Part shown: one piece after another, positions 27,801-37,845 of the stretch
How positions within the stretch are numbered: the first letter of the stretch is position 1
Layout of the letters: the number at the start of each line of letters is the position of its first letter
Source of the DNA: Janthinobacterium tructae
GTDB taxonomy: Bacteria; Pseudomonadota; Gammaproteobacteria; Burkholderiales; Burkholderiaceae_D
NCBI RefSeq assembly: GCF_006517255.1
Contig: NZ_CP041185.1
Coordinates: 6,138,001-6,202,000, forward strand
Direction: 5' to 3'
Length of the DNA: 64,000 bases
Notes under the pieces: generated by a model
The model's input: the letters and a program-made list of their open reading frames with translations, nothing else
Databases searched by the model: none
Told to the model about the DNA's origin: nothing
Position numbers and translations under genes: made by a program

Positions 27801-30800
27801 ACGCTGAACCTGGATCTGTCGAACCAGGCTGGAACTTTCAGCGACAAGAACGTAGGCGCCGGAAAAGTAGTCACCGTGACGGGCGCGACGGTCGCGGATG
27901 GTACTGGCCTGGCCAGCAACTATGCTTTCAGTAACGCTACCGGGGTGACGGCCAATATCTCCAAGGCTACCATCAGTAGCGTGTCGAATGTGGGTGTCAA
28001 CAACAAGACTTACGATGGCTCGATGACGGCCACCTTGAGCGGTACGGCTATATTCAATGGCAAGGCGGGCGCGGATAATCTGACGGTGTCGAGCGGCAAT
28101 GGCAGTTTTGTTGACAAGAACGCCGGTGCCGGTAAAACGGTAAACGTCAGCAACATCACCCTGGGTGGCGCGGACGCCGGCAACTACCTCCTGGACAGCA
28201 CGACTTCCAGTGGCGTGGCCGATATCGCCAAGGCAACGATCAGCAGCGTGTCGAACGTGGGCGTGGACAACAAGACCTATGATGGCTTGAGAACAGCCAC
28301 CTTGAAGGGAACTGCAAGCTTTGATGGCATTATTGGCAACGACAGCTTGAGTGTCGCAGGCTCTGGCTTGTTCAGCGACAAAAATGCGGGCACGGCCAAG
28401 GTTGTCACGGTTAGCGGTATCACGCTGGCTGGTGCGGACGCTGGCAACTACATTCTCGGTAGCAATGCTTCCAGTGGCACGGCCGATATCACGCCGAAAG
28501 CCCTGACGGTGGCGGGCCAGGTGGCGGGCAACAAGGTCTACGACGGCAATGCGGTAGCGCAACTGTCTGGCGGCAGCCTGGTCGGCCTGGTGGGCGGCGA
28601 AACCCTGGGCTTCTCCGGCCAGACGGCGGCCTTCAGCGACAAGAACGCGGCCAGCGCGAAAACCGTGACGGTCAGCGGTACCACTTTGCTCGACGGGTCG
28701 GGTGCGGCCAGCAACTATACGGTGGTCAACCCGACCGGCTTGACGGCCAGCATCACGCCGAAAGCCCTGACGGTGGCGGGCCAGGTGGCGGGCAACAAGG
28801 TCTACGACGGCAATGCCGTGGCGCAATTGCTTGGTGGCAGTCTGGTCGGCCTGGTGGGCGACGAAACCCTGGTCATCGCCGGCCAGACGGCGGCCTTCAG
28901 CGACAAGAACGCGGCCAGCGCGAAAACCGTGACGGTCAGCGGCACCACCTTGCTCGACGGGTCGGGTGCGGCCAGCAACTATACGGTAGTCAACCCGACC
29001 GGCTTGACGGCCAGCATCACGCCGAAAGCCCTGACGGTGGCGGGCCAGTTCGCGGGCAACAAGGTCTACGACGGCAATGCCGTGGCGCAATTGCTTGGTG
29101 GCAGTCTGGTCGGCCTGGTGGGCGATGAAACCCTGGTCATCGCCGGCCAGACGGCGGCCTTCAGCGACAAGAATGCGGCGAACGCGAAAACCGTGACGGT
29201 CAGCGGTACCACCTTGCTCGACGGGTCGGGTGCGGCCAGCAACTATACGGTGGTCAACCCGACCGGCTTGACGGCCAGCATCACGCCGAAAGCCCTGACG
29301 GTGGCGGGCCAGGTGGCGGGCAACAAGGTCTACGATGGCAATGCGGTAGCGCAACTGTCTGGCGGCAGTCTGGTCGGCCTGGTGGGCGACGAAACCCTGG
29401 TCATCGCCGGCCAGACGGCGGCCTTCAGCGACAAGAACGCGGCCAGCGCGAAAACCGTGACGGTCAGCGGCACCACCTTGCTCGACGGGTCGGGTGCGGC
29501 CAGCAACTATACGGTGGTCAACCCGACCGGCTTGACGGCCAGCATCACGCCGAAAGCCCTGACGGTGGCGGGCCAGGTGGCGGGCAACAAGGTCTACGAC
29601 GGCAATGCCGTGGCGCAATTGCTTGGTGGCAGTCTGGTCGGCCTGGTGGGCGACGAAACCCTGGTCATCGCCGGCCAGACGGCGGCCTTCAGCGACAAGA
29701 ATGCGGCCAGCGCGAAAACCGTGACGGTCAGCGGCACCACCTTGCTCGACGGTTCCGGTTCAGCCAGCAATTATTCGGTCAGCAACCCGACCGGCTTGAC
29801 GGCCAGCATCACGCCGAAAGCCCTGACGGTGGCGGGCCAGATCGCTGGCAACAAGGTCTACGATGGCAATACCGTGGCGCAGCTGATCGGTGGCAGCCTG
29901 GTCGGCCTGGTGGGCGATGAAACCCTGGCCATCGCCGGCCAGACGGCGGCCTTCAGCGACAAGAATGCGGCCAGCGCGAAAACCGTGACAGTCAGCGGCA
30001 CGACCTTGCTCGACGGGTCGGGTGCGGCCAGCAACTATACGGTGGTCAACCCGACCGGCTTGACGGCGAGCATCACGCCGGCGTCCATCAGTGCCATTTC
30101 CGGTATCGTGGCAGCGAACAAGGTGTATGACGGTGGCACGGCGGCCAGCCTGAACCTGGCGGGCGCCAGTTTCAATGGCATGCTGGCCGGCGACGCCCTG
30201 AGCCTGGGCAGCGGACCCGTTCTTGGCACCTTCAGCGACAAGAATGCGGCGCTGGGCAAGACCGTGGTCATCAGCGGTTTGGGCCTGGCCGGTGCCGATG
30301 CGGGCAACTATGTACTGGCCAGCAGCCTGGCCAGTACCACGGCCACGATTACGCCAGCCGCCTTGACGGTCAGCGCCATCGGCGTCAACAAGGTGTATGA
30401 CGCCAGCACGACTGCCGCCGTCTCCTTGCGCGACAACCGCATCGGTAATGACCAGCTGAGTATTGCCAGCAATGGCGCCAGTTTCAGCGACAAGAATGCG
30501 GGCGTGGGCAAGACGGTGACGGTGGCAGGCATAAGCCTGAGCGGCACGGATGCGGGCAATTACGTGGTCAACTCCAGTGCCAGCACCACGGCCACGATCT
30601 CGCAGGCAGCGCTGACGGTCAAAGTCGACAACACTGAAAAAGACCAGGGACGCGTCAACCCCGACTTCAGCGCCGGCTACAGCGGCCTGCTCGGTGGCGA
30701 CACGCTGGCCGCCGAAGTGAGCGGCAACCTGGTGTTCAGCACGTCGGCAACGACGGCATCCGTGGCCGGCAATTATCTGGTATCGGCATCGGGCCAGGCG

Positions 30801-31151
30801 TCGAACAATTACGCCTTGAACTATGTGGAGGGCGTGCTGAAGGTCAAGCCGACGGAAGCGCTGCAAAGCGCAGTCGCCAGCGTGATCGCGGCCGTTGCCG
30901 TGGCGCCTTCGCAGGGCAATATGGTGCAGGCCGACATGATCGTCAGTGGCGAGACGGCACCAGGCAAGCCTGCCGCCACGCAGGAGGCGCCGCGCGAGGG
31001 AGAGAAGGGTAACGCAGGCAGCGCGCCGGTAGTGCAACTGGCCAGCAATGTCGTCAGCAATGTCCTGCCAGGCCTGCGCTTGAGCGTGGTCGATAGCGGC
31101 CTGCGCCTGCCGATCGAAGCTGGCGGCAACAAGCGCCAGGAAAACCAGTAA
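21831..31151 (+). CDS. Giant two-partner-secretion adhesin with GLUG and YDG repeats
   Basis: This 3106-residue exoprotein starts with an extended signal peptide region (MNRIYRSIWNQATGAYAAVSEN, ESPR type) ending near LALAGP. The TPS (haemagglutination activity) domain follows, with NPNGVLFGQGASVNTAGLVAST at about 142-163 and INWASFNVGKGESVQF before it. GLUG-like repeats (VTNSYATGNVTG, GGLVG) span about 585-1110. Eight near-identical 88-residue YDG repeats run from about 1251 to 1954, then divergent YDG/MBG units, six of a second 88-residue class (about 2222-2749), and final units up to an MBG-like domain. There is no membrane anchor. The TpsB partner is directly upstream. I expect a long secreted fibre for surface attachment or biofilm; the ligand is unknown. 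Confidence 0.93.
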   Translation: MNRIYRSIWNQATGAYAAVSENVKSAGKRSMPGCSGGGAHFALTSMAAALMLGYGSLALAGPAGGTVVAGQATINGAPGATVIKQGSQNAVINWASFNVGKGESVQFQQPNSNAVALNRVLGSDGTIILGNLSANGKVFIVNPNGVLFGQGASVNTAGLVASTLDINNADFMAGKYQFSGNGTGKVLNQGSISAPGGYVALLGANVSNEGTIQARLGSVALAAGRAITLDVAGDGLLNVAVNAGAVGALVNNGGMIRADGGSVVLTAQAAGDLLKTVVNNTGVIEAQTIDTRGGTIKLLGDMQSGTVNAGGTLDASAPLTGNGGFVDTSAAHVKIDDALKVTTASAKGMSGTWLIDPTDFNIAVSGGDMTGTFLSNSLKSGNVQIQSVSGAGGTQGNINVNDNVNWSANKLTLTAQNNININKAMRGSGTASLALEYGQSGVAAGNLATYNVKAEVDLPSGNNFSTKLGSDGGVTVYQVINSLGAFNSTTGNDVQGLEGNLSGNYVLGSNIDARATGSWESGKGFMPIGNDTTPFTGTLDGLGHEIIGLTINRPEMAIGMFGNIGTGGAVRNMGLGNVSVAGSVAAYASSSYAGIGALAAVNNGKIDNVYSSGAVHGSGYINMGALVGTNAGTISNSRAAGTVVAGGFGAAGGLVGENAAGGFIKNSSSAVAATSTNYFAGGLAVYNRGTISDSYATGAVSVGGTGGSYGGGLAAINTGEGTVTNSYATGNVTGASGLGGLLGRIESGAVTNSYATGNVTGTNNLGGLVGVSAGPISNSYATGNVTGNSTVGGVVGYNIGVALTNAYYSGKLTTTGINNGAIVGDHNGGSIVNAYFNSTLNPAATAVGHVGNGATTVAQGLTSAQMLQGSNFAGFNFTTTAGAAGNNWVIVSGDGSLNGASAGTRPMLASEWSNTINSTHQLQLMAMSKAASYTLGSSFSAASTAANGNDVWGSTGFIPVGTAGSAFTGSLDGTGHIVSNLNIIKSGVAGVGLFGVVGSGGVIANVGLSGGTISGGDNTGALVGTNGGSVSGSFATSAVTGANNVGGLVGSNTGTGTIKDSYASGAVTGSSGAGGLVGSNSGTLDTSYANGSVSGAGGGLVGTGAGSVTGSYWDSTASGKATSAGGTELTTSGLKTLSNYTGAGWELGQMWVAYDGQSAPFLRSFMKQIAVRVSYDSKVYDGVAYAGGSNSVTYSNTVAGADLLGTLAYAGNATGAVNAGTYGVSASGLYATGGQSGYAISYIDGGLVITPKALTVTGATAADKTYDGSATAAITGGALNGLVGGETLVLNSVSGVFNSQNAGNGKAVTVTGASLGNGSGLASNYTVGSSSAGTANITPKALTVTGATAADKTYDGNATAAITGGALHGLVSGETLVLNSASGVFNNQNAGNGKAVTVTGASLGNDSGLASNYTVAQSSAGTANITPKALTVTGATAADKTYDGNATAALTGGALNGLVGGETLVLNSASGVFNNQNAGNAKAVTLTGASLGDGTGLASNYTVAQSSAGTANITPKALTVTGATAADKTYDGSATAAITGGALDGLVSGETLVLNSASGVFNNQNAGNGKAVTVTGASLGDDSGLASNYTVAQSSAGTANITPKALTVTGATAADKTYDGNATAALTGGALNGLVGGETLVLNSASGVFNNQNAGNGKAVTVTGASLGNGSGLASNYTVAQSSAGTANITPKALTVTGATAADKTYDGSATAAITGGALDGLVSGETLVLNSASGVFNNQNAGNGKAVTLTGASLGDGTGLASNYTVAQSSAGTANITPKALTVTGATAADKTYDGNATAAITGGALHGLVGGETLVLNSASGVFNNQNAGNAKAVTVTGASLGDGTGLASNYTVAQSSAGTANITPKALTVTGATAADKTYDGNATAALTGGALDGLVSGETLVLNSASGVFNNQNAGNGKAVTVTGASLGDGTGLASNYTVAQSSAGTANITPKALTVTDVTASSRVYDGTQQASLSGGVLSGLVGLETLNLDLSNQAGTFSDKNVGAGKVVTVTGATVADGTGLASNYAFSNATGVTANISKATISSVSNVGVNNKTYDGSMTATLSGTAIFNGKAGADNLTVSSGNGSFVDKNAGAGKTVNVSNITLGGADAGNYLLDSTTSSGVADIAKATISSVSNVGVDNKTYDGLRTATLKGTASFDGIIGNDSLSVAGSGLFSDKNAGTAKVVTVSGITLAGADAGNYILGSNASSGTADITPKALTVAGQVAGNKVYDGNAVAQLSGGSLVGLVGGETLGFSGQTAAFSDKNAASAKTVTVSGTTLLDGSGAASNYTVVNPTGLTASITPKALTVAGQVAGNKVYDGNAVAQLLGGSLVGLVGDETLVIAGQTAAFSDKNAASAKTVTVSGTTLLDGSGAASNYTVVNPTGLTASITPKALTVAGQFAGNKVYDGNAVAQLLGGSLVGLVGDETLVIAGQTAAFSDKNAANAKTVTVSGTTLLDGSGAASNYTVVNPTGLTASITPKALTVAGQVAGNKVYDGNAVAQLSGGSLVGLVGDETLVIAGQTAAFSDKNAASAKTVTVSGTTLLDGSGAASNYTVVNPTGLTASITPKALTVAGQVAGNKVYDGNAVAQLLGGSLVGLVGDETLVIAGQTAAFSDKNAASAKTVTVSGTTLLDGSGSASNYSVSNPTGLTASITPKALTVAGQIAGNKVYDGNTVAQLIGGSLVGLVGDETLAIAGQTAAFSDKNAASAKTVTVSGTTLLDGSGAASNYTVVNPTGLTASITPASISAISGIVAANKVYDGGTAASLNLAGASFNGMLAGDALSLGSGPVLGTFSDKNAALGKTVVISGLGLAGADAGNYVLASSLASTTATITPAALTVSAIGVNKVYDASTTAAVSLRDNRIGNDQLSIASNGASFSDKNAGVGKTVTVAGISLSGTDAGNYVVNSSASTTATISQAALTVKVDNTEKDQGRVNPDFSAGYSGLLGGDTLAAEVSGNLVFSTSATTASVAGNYLVSASGQASNNYALNYVEGVLKVKPTEALQSAVASVIAAVAVAPSQGNMVQADMIVSGETAPGKPAATQEAPREGEKGNAGSAPVVQLASNVVSNVLPGLRLSVVDSGLRLPIEAGGNKRQENQ
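23640..25170 (+). repeat. GLUG-type repeat region within the adhesin
   Basis: Degenerate repeats coding for (I/V)xNSYATGxVTGxxxxGGLVGxN occur many times in two clusters, about 23640-24230 and 24830-25160, separated by a non-repeated part with LDGxGHxIxxLxI. Examples are VTNSYATGNVTG three times and GGLVGSN. Such units build beta-helical fibres. Confidence 0.85.
25581..27692 (+). repeat. Eight tandem 264-bp YDG repeats, class 1
   Basis: Eight units of 264 bp (88 codons), each opening with ccgaaagcgctgacggtgac and coding KALTVTGATAADKTYDG to AGTANITP. They differ at a limited set of positions (S/N before ATAA, I/L, N/H/D before GLV, GG/SG, NG/NA, then NGSG/NDSG/DGTG/DDSG) in shuffled combinations. 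DNA is nearly identical, including silent sites. Confidence 0.97.
28494..30077 (+). repeat. Six tandem 264-bp repeats, class 2
   Basis: Six units, again 264 bp, each opening ccgaaagccctgacggtggc and coding KALTVAGQxAGNKVYDG to GLTASITP. Within this class the DNA is almost identical, but the class differs clearly from the array at 25581-27692 while keeping the same 88-residue period. Confidence 0.97.
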
Positions 31152-31184
31152 AGCCCGCTGCGTCACCATAGGGTGGCTTCGGAG

Positions 31185-31215
31185 TGCCGCTTCGTGTTTC
31201 GAAGCGGCATTTTTT
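31185..31215 (+). terminator. Rho-independent terminator after the adhesin gene
   Basis: TGCCGCTTCG (31185-31194) and CGAAGCGGCA (31200-31209) form a perfect 10-bp stem with a 5-nt loop, followed by TTTTTT. Confidence 0.92.
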
Positions 31216-31305
31216 ATGCCGTCGCGTCGTCGCAACAGTTTTATAATGGCTGCACCATCCTTGTTTTCCGTCAGAAGAGCAGTGCTGAACAGAAAGTACC
31301 ATCGC

Positions 31306-32148
31306 ATGACATCCCATTTCATTGGCGTGGCCGGCTTGCCACGCGCTGGCTCCACCTTGCTGTGCCAGTTACTGGCGCAGCATCCCGACCTGTATTGCGA
31401 AGGCAATAGTTCCCCCCTGTGCAATACCTTGTTGGGCATGCGGCGCATGGTCAGCGACGATTCTTTTTTCCTGTCGCAGCTCGATAGCACCTTCGACGCC
31501 AGCTATGACCATTTGAAAACGGCCATGCAGGGCTTCCTGCGCGGCTGGTACCAGGATTGCGGCAAGCAGGGCGTGGTGGACAAGAACCGCGCCTGGCTGC
31601 ATTGCGTGGAGATGCTGCTGCAACTGGCGCCGGAAGCGAAAGTCATCGTCTGCGTGCGCGAACTGGGCCAGGTCTACGGCTCCATCGAAGCGCAGCACCA
31701 GCGCACCATTCTTGTCGATTTTATCGATCACCTGGCCGATTTTGACCGCATGGGGCGCGCGGACATGCTGTTTGCCAAGGATCGCACCATAGGCGCGCCC
31801 TTGAGCTCCCTGCACGCCGTGCTGGACCTGCCGGTCGAGGTGCAGAAAAAGCTGTATTTCGTGCGTTTCGAAGACTTGATGGCGCGGCCGGTGGAATGCA
31901 TGTCGCACCTGTATGCGTGGCTGGGTCTGGCGCCATGGCAGATCGATCCGCATAATCTGGCCGTCGGGATACAGGAAAGCGACAGCCATTACCGCATGAA
32001 ATACACGCACCGCCAGCAGGCGACGATCAGCGTGCCGAAGCTGCATGCGATTCCCCCGCGCATCCAGGCGCAGATCGAAAGCGCGTATGACTGGTTTTAT
32101 GAACTGTATTATCCGCAACACCAACGCGCGGCAATGCCCTCCGCCTGA
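31306..32148 (+). CDS. Sulfotransferase family protein
   Basis: This 280-residue protein opens with FIGVAGLPRAGSTLLCQLL, the PAPS 5'-phosphosulfate-binding loop of sulfotransferases. AKVIVCVRELGQVYGSIEAQ in the middle and YFVRFEDLMARPVECMSHLYAWLGL fit the 3'-phosphate-binding and helical regions of the Sulfotransfer_3 type. It is probably cytoplasmic; the acceptor is unknown. The frame is open to 31216, but that extension crosses the end of the adhesin terminator. ATG 31306 gives the P-loop at the N-terminus as usual, though no good Shine-Dalgarno is visible. A link to adhesin modification or to the sulfite produced nearby would be speculation. Confidence 0.78.
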   Translation: MTSHFIGVAGLPRAGSTLLCQLLAQHPDLYCEGNSSPLCNTLLGMRRMVSDDSFFLSQLDSTFDASYDHLKTAMQGFLRGWYQDCGKQGVVDKNRAWLHCVEMLLQLAPEAKVIVCVRELGQVYGSIEAQHQRTILVDFIDHLADFDRMGRADMLFAKDRTIGAPLSSLHAVLDLPVEVQKKLYFVRFEDLMARPVECMSHLYAWLGLAPWQIDPHNLAVGIQESDSHYRMKYTHRQQATISVPKLHAIPPRIQAQIESAYDWFYELYYPQHQRAAMPSA

Positions 32149-32438
32149 CAACACGTGCGGCAGTGCTAATACCACTTGCCGCACCGCTGCCGGCGCGGTA
32201 TTGCCGGCAGCTGGCGCAAATCCTCCTTTTTTCTCTTCCCTCACTCTTCGCCTGGCGCGCCGTAGCCGTACCGCCTGAAGTCACTGGTATTGTAAAAAAC
32301 ACCGTTATATAAAACCACTTGACTACCAATTTTTGGCGTCGCATTCTCTGTGCAGAAAGCCGATGCTTTGCTGCGCTTTCTTTACGTACAACATAAAAAG
32401 CTACTTCGATAGTTTGCGTATAACGTTCAGGAGACAAT
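32149..32438. promoter_or_regulatory. Intergenic region and probable chitinase promoter
   Basis: About 290 bp without a gene. It becomes AT-rich from 32285; TTGTAAAAAACACCGTTATATAAA is cut by irregular spacing and I cannot fix one promoter. CAGGAGACA at 32428-32436 is the ribosome binding site of the GTG-started chitinase. Confidence 0.4.
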
Positions 32439-33908
<1,470 letters not shown>

Positions 33909-34010
33909 CAGCAAGCGCAGGAAAGCCGGCCAGGGATCACAGTTGACAAGAGCCCCCAGAGGGGCCTGCAACAGCTCTCGATGTACAACCATAACGGAGA
34001 CCAATACAAC

Positions 34011-36368
34011 ATGAAATCGAATGCATTATTGATGGCCTTGCTCAGCGGCGTGCTCGTCGCTTGCGGCGGCGGTGGCCAGGACGGCACGACCGCGCCCCCG
34101 AACACCTTGCTCGCGGCCGTGGAAGCGTGCGCCGTCTGGGATGCCGCCACCGTCTACACGGGCGGGCAGTGCGTGCTGTACCAGGGCGTCGGCTACAAGG
34201 CCAAGTGGTGGACACAGGGCAATGTCCCCAGCGCCACCGACCAGTGGGGGCCATGGGCCGTGACGGATACACCGACGCCGACGCCGACCCCGACACCGAC
34301 CCCGACCCCGACCCCGACCCCGACACCGACCCCGACCCCGACCCCGACACCGACACCGACACCGACACCAACGCCGACACCGACACCGACACCCGCGGCT
34401 TGCCGACCCGACGGCTTGATCTCGGCCGTGCCAAATGTGCCGTATTGCAAGGTGTACGACGCGAACGGGCGCGAAGTGCTCGGTAATGGCTTGAACCGGC
34501 GCATCGTCGGCTATTTCGCCAGCTGGCGCACGGGCGTCGATGGCAGCCCTGCGTATCTGGTGAACAACCTGCCGTGGGACAAGATTACCCACCTGAACTA
34601 TGCGTTTGCCTCCGTCGACCCGGCCACGTCAAAGATCGCCATCGGCAGCGGCGCGGCCAATCCCGACACGGGCCTCACCTGGCCGAATGTGCCGGCGGCG
34701 GCCATGGACCCATCCTTGCCGTACAAGGGCCACTTCAACTTGCTGTCGCAATACAAGAAGAAGTATCCGGGCGTCAAACTGATGATTTCCGTGGGCGGCT
34801 GGGCCGGCAGCGGCGGCTTTTACACGGCGACGACGAATGCGGATGGCAGCATCAACACGGCCGGCATCAACACCCTGGCCGATTCCATGGTGGCGTTCGT
34901 GCGCCAATACAACTTCTTCGATGGCGTCGATGTCGATTACGAACACCCGACCACCAACAATGAAGCGGGCAATCCGAACGATTTCGCCGTCTCGAAACCG
35001 CGCCTGGCGGGCTTGATGACGAGCTATAACGTGCTGCTGAAAGTGCTGCGCCAGAAGCTCGACGAAGCGGCCGTGCAGGACAATAAATACTATCTGCTCA
35101 CCATTGCCGGCTCCGCCTCGGGCTGGGTCTTGCGTGGCGAAGAAAACATGTCGGGATTGAAATATCTCGATTACGCCAGCCTGATGACCTACGACTTGCA
35201 TGGCGCGTGGAACCAGTATGTGGGACCGAACGCGGCGCTGTTTGACGATGGCAACGATGGCGAATTGCGTGCCGGCAACGCTTACCAGTACCAGAACATC
35301 GGCTACCTGAACACGGACTGGGCGTATCGTTACTACCGGGGCGCCATGCAGGCGGGACGCATCAATATCGGCGTGCCGTTCTACACGCGGGGCTGGAAGG
35401 ACGTGACGGGCGGCACCAACGGTTTGTGGGGCACGACGGCGCTGACCAATTCCACCGTCACCTGCGCGGGCGTGAAAACCTGCGGCATGGGCGCCACCGG
35501 CATCGACAACGTGTGGTACGACCTCGACTCCCAAGGCAAACCCACTCCCGGTGGCGGCAACCCCATCTGGCATGCGCTGAACTTGCAAAACGGTATCGTG
35601 CCGAGCTACCTGGACGCGTATAAAGTCACGGACAAGGCGCTGGTGGGCACCTATGTACCGTTCTACAGCAGCACCATGGTGGCGCCGTGGCTGTGGAATG
35701 CGACCAAGAAAGTGTTCATTTCCACGGAAACCACGCAGTCGATCGCGGCCAAGGCCCAGTACATCGTCAACAACAATATCGGTGGCGTGATGATCTGGGA
35801 AATGGCGGGCGACTATGCCTGGGATGCCACGCGCAATGGCGGCAAGGGCGAGTACTTCATGGGCACCACCCTGACGGACGTGCTGTACCAGGCGTTCCGC
35901 ACGGCTGGCGTATATGGCAACAAGCGCGCCGAAATCGCCATGCCGGGCACGGCGGCCAACGTCAGCATCACCCTCGGTGGCTGGAAGCTGGGTGACAACA
36001 ACTTCCCTATCAACCCGGTGATGACGGTGAAGAACAACACGGCGTCGACCTTGCCGGGCGGCACCGTGGTGGAGTTCGACTATCCCGTGTCGGCACCGTC
36101 GGACATGAGCGATCAGTCCGGCTTCGGCTTGACGGTGATCAATGCCGGCTACACGGGGCCGAACAATATCGGCGGCTTCACGAAGAACTACAACCGGGCC
36201 CGCTTCGCGATTCCTGCCTGGCAATCGCTGGCGCCGGGGGCCTCCGTGGCGCTGACCCTTAACTACCGCCTGCCGATTTCGGGACCGGCCAACTATACGC
36301 TCACCGTGGGCGGCACCAAATATGCGCTGACGCAAGAGTACCCGGAATTGCCGGTGGCCTTGCCGTAA
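34011..36368 (+). CDS. Chitinase, GH18 family, lipoprotein with chitin-binding module
   Basis: This 785-residue secreted chitinase has lipobox LVAC (Cys18), a CBM5/12 module (about 38-83), a Pro-Thr linker (about 88-128) and a GH18 catalytic barrel. The active-site motif [10 protein letters not shown] carries the catalytic Glu311; [13 protein letters not shown] and SLMTYDLHG are the other usual strands. A C-terminal domain of about 150 residues ([17 protein letters not shown] to the end) resembles the ChiC-type module. The ATG has GGAG 11 nt upstream; an upstream in-frame ATG at 33981 would spoil the lipoprotein signal. A short gap (102 bp) from the GH19 gene suggests joint expression, giving complementary chitin attack. 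Terminator downstream. Confidence 0.92.
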   Translation: MKSNALLMALLSGVLVACGGGGQDGTTAPPNTLLAAVEACAVWDAATVYTGGQCVLYQGVGYKAKWWTQGNVPSATDQWGPWAVTDTPTPTPTPTPTPTPTPTPTPTPTPTPTPTPTPTPTPTPTPTPAACRPDGLISAVPNVPYCKVYDANGREVLGNGLNRRIVGYFASWRTGVDGSPAYLVNNLPWDKITHLNYAFASVDPATSKIAIGSGAANPDTGLTWPNVPAAAMDPSLPYKGHFNLLSQYKKKYPGVKLMISVGGWAGSGGFYTATTNADGSINTAGINTLADSMVAFVRQYNFFDGVDVDYEHPTTNNEAGNPNDFAVSKPRLAGLMTSYNVLLKVLRQKLDEAAVQDNKYYLLTIAGSASGWVLRGEENMSGLKYLDYASLMTYDLHGAWNQYVGPNAALFDDGNDGELRAGNAYQYQNIGYLNTDWAYRYYRGAMQAGRINIGVPFYTRGWKDVTGGTNGLWGTTALTNSTVTCAGVKTCGMGATGIDNVWYDLDSQGKPTPGGGNPIWHALNLQNGIVPSYLDAYKVTDKALVGTYVPFYSSTMVAPWLWNATKKVFISTETTQSIAAKAQYIVNNNIGGVMIWEMAGDYAWDATRNGGKGEYFMGTTLTDVLYQAFRTAGVYGNKRAEIAMPGTAANVSITLGGWKLGDNNFPINPVMTVKNNTASTLPGGTVVEFDYPVSAPSDMSDQSGFGLTVINAGYTGPNNIGGFTKNYNRARFAIPAWQSLAPGASVALTLNYRLPISGPANYTLTVGGTKYALTQEYPELPVALP
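34272..34394 (+). repeat. Pro-Thr codon repeat (linker of GH18 chitinase)
   Basis: About 40 codons of alternating Pro and Thr, written mostly as ccgacc/ccgaca hexamers. The array is longer than the similar one in the GH19 gene and equally prone to in-frame length change. Confidence 0.95.
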
Positions 36369-36396
36369 GGCGATGATACGGTGGGGTAAACAGAGA

Positions 36397-36425
36397 AGGG
36401 CGGAACCGCGGTTCCGCCCTTTTTA
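36397..36425 (+). terminator. Terminator after the chitinase genes
   Basis: AGGGCGGAAC (36397-36406) and GTTCCGCCCT (36411-36420) form a perfect stem with loop CGCG, followed by TTTTT. The converging porin gene ends at 36450, and the stem may serve both. Confidence 0.9.
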
Positions 36426-36449
36426 GTTCCTGCCCTTAGTCAGGCTGGC

Positions 36450-37718
36450 TTAAAACCATGTTTCTACCTGGAAACCGTAGGAAGTGCCGCTGGTATTGTT
36501 GTTGTAGATCGGGCCGCCGTTGTTCGACGCATTGACCGACGCGGTGGCCGCATCGTTCCATTTGCCGTAGGTAACAAAAGCGCGCAGTTCAGGACGCGAC
36601 CACAGGCCAGGACCTGCCGAGATCGTCGGCGCGATGGTCAGCTTGGTCAGGCGCTTGGCCGGCTGGCCACCCGCTTGCGTCACGCGATCCGTGCCCAGTT
36701 CGCCCACCAGTTTGAAGTTGTCGGTGAATGCATACACAGGACGCACGCCGACCGAAGTCCAGGTCGAGGAACCTTTGGCGTTCGACTCGTCTTTTTGCCA
36801 CAGGGCGACGAATTCCATGCCGAAATTGGCCATCGGCTGGATCGCCATGTCATTGAAGATGCGCGTGCGTTTCACGTCCGAACCGAAATTGGTGTCGCCC
36901 GAAGCGCCGAACTGCGCGCCATTGCCGGTGCCAGGACCGACGCCGTACTGCACGCCAAAGGTGTTGCCGCCGCCGAACACTTTACCTTGACGGTGGAAGG
37001 CCGACAGCTGCCAGCCGTTATTGCGCTTGCCCGTGGCGACATCATCCTTGCCTTCGCCGATGATGTAGGTCGCGGCCAGGTCCAGGGTGCCGTTTTCATT
37101 GACGGGAATCTCGCCAAAGATGAAGTTCTGGCGCACCGCCGATTTGGTGTTGACGCCGCCGTTCGGCAACGCGATCTTGATATCGTTGTCCTTGAAGAAG
37201 GCATACGAGAATTTACCCGGGCCGGCAGGAATGCGGTCCAGGCCGGCGCCCGTGCCGTTCATGTTGATGTATTGCAGATCCAGCATGTGGATGTCAGGAC
37301 GGTAGTAGAAGCGTTTACCGATCCAGGCCGTGCCGCCGTTCAGGAAATCGAGTCCCTGCGCTTCGACGTAGGCCTTGACGATGCCCAGCTTGTTGTCGCC
37401 GAAATCGGAGTTTGGCGCGTAAGCGTTGACCCAGATGGTGGCCAGGTAGTTCACGCCGCCGGACTTGGCGACGGACTTGGTGTAGCCGAATTCCGTGTAG
37501 GCGTCGCACTCATTGCCCAGACGGTATTTCATGGTATTGCCACCCAGGCCGAAGCAGCCTTGCGAACCGCCGTCGCCCGAGGTATTGCTGCCGGCGCCGG
37601 CGCGCAGGTAGCCGTGGAAGCCTTCGGCATCACTTGGGTACATGGGGTCGGCAAGGGCGGAGGCGCTGGCGATGGCCAGGATCAGGGCAGGTAAAGTTTT
37701 CAATGCAGTGCGATTCAT
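36450..37718 (-). CDS. Maltoporin-like (LamB family) outer-membrane sugar porin
   Basis: This 422-residue precursor has a signal peptide (MNRTALKTLPALILAIASASALA) and LamB-type barrel features. The N-terminus contains GFHGYLRAGAGSNTSGDGG, followed by a Cys pair (CFGLGG and NECDAY). AWIGKRFYYRPDIHMLDLQYINMNG is interrupted only by normal loops, and the protein ends GFQVETWF with a terminal Phe. It is divergent from the mannitol/sorbitol ABC operon, so I infer uptake of polyols or sugars across the outer membrane rather than maltose only. CTGGAGACC lies about 6 nt upstream of the ATG at 37718. The frame extends to 37775, but without a signal-like start. Confidence 0.88.
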   Translation of the reverse strand: MNRTALKTLPALILAIASASALADPMYPSDAEGFHGYLRAGAGSNTSGDGGSQGCFGLGGNTMKYRLGNECDAYTEFGYTKSVAKSGGVNYLATIWVNAYAPNSDFGDNKLGIVKAYVEAQGLDFLNGGTAWIGKRFYYRPDIHMLDLQYINMNGTGAGLDRIPAGPGKFSYAFFKDNDIKIALPNGGVNTKSAVRQNFIFGEIPVNENGTLDLAATYIIGEGKDDVATGKRNNGWQLSAFHRQGKVFGGGNTFGVQYGVGPGTGNGAQFGASGDTNFGSDVKRTRIFNDMAIQPMANFGMEFVALWQKDESNAKGSSTWTSVGVRPVYAFTDNFKLVGELGTDRVTQAGGQPAKRLTKLTIAPTISAGPGLWSRPELRAFVTYGKWNDAATASVNASNNGGPIYNNNTSGTSYGFQVETWF

Positions 37719-37845
37719 GCGGTCTCCAGAAAAATGTAGGTGGTAGCGCTGGCGCACGGAGGACGGGCAGCGCATACGGTCTAATGCCGAAAACCAAGTC
37801 TAGCAGCGCTTTTTTAACCACCCTGATACAAATCGAACAAGTAGC

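Noticed and set aside
27666..31490. Two further long minus-strand open frames opposite the adhesin gene
   Set aside because: They mirror the class 2 repeats and the 3' end of the sense gene and cross its terminator; there is no ribosome binding site or known family.
36450..37775. Start of the porin at 37775
   Set aside because: The first 19 residues lack signal-peptide character, while ATG 37718 has a good ribosome binding site and signal peptide.
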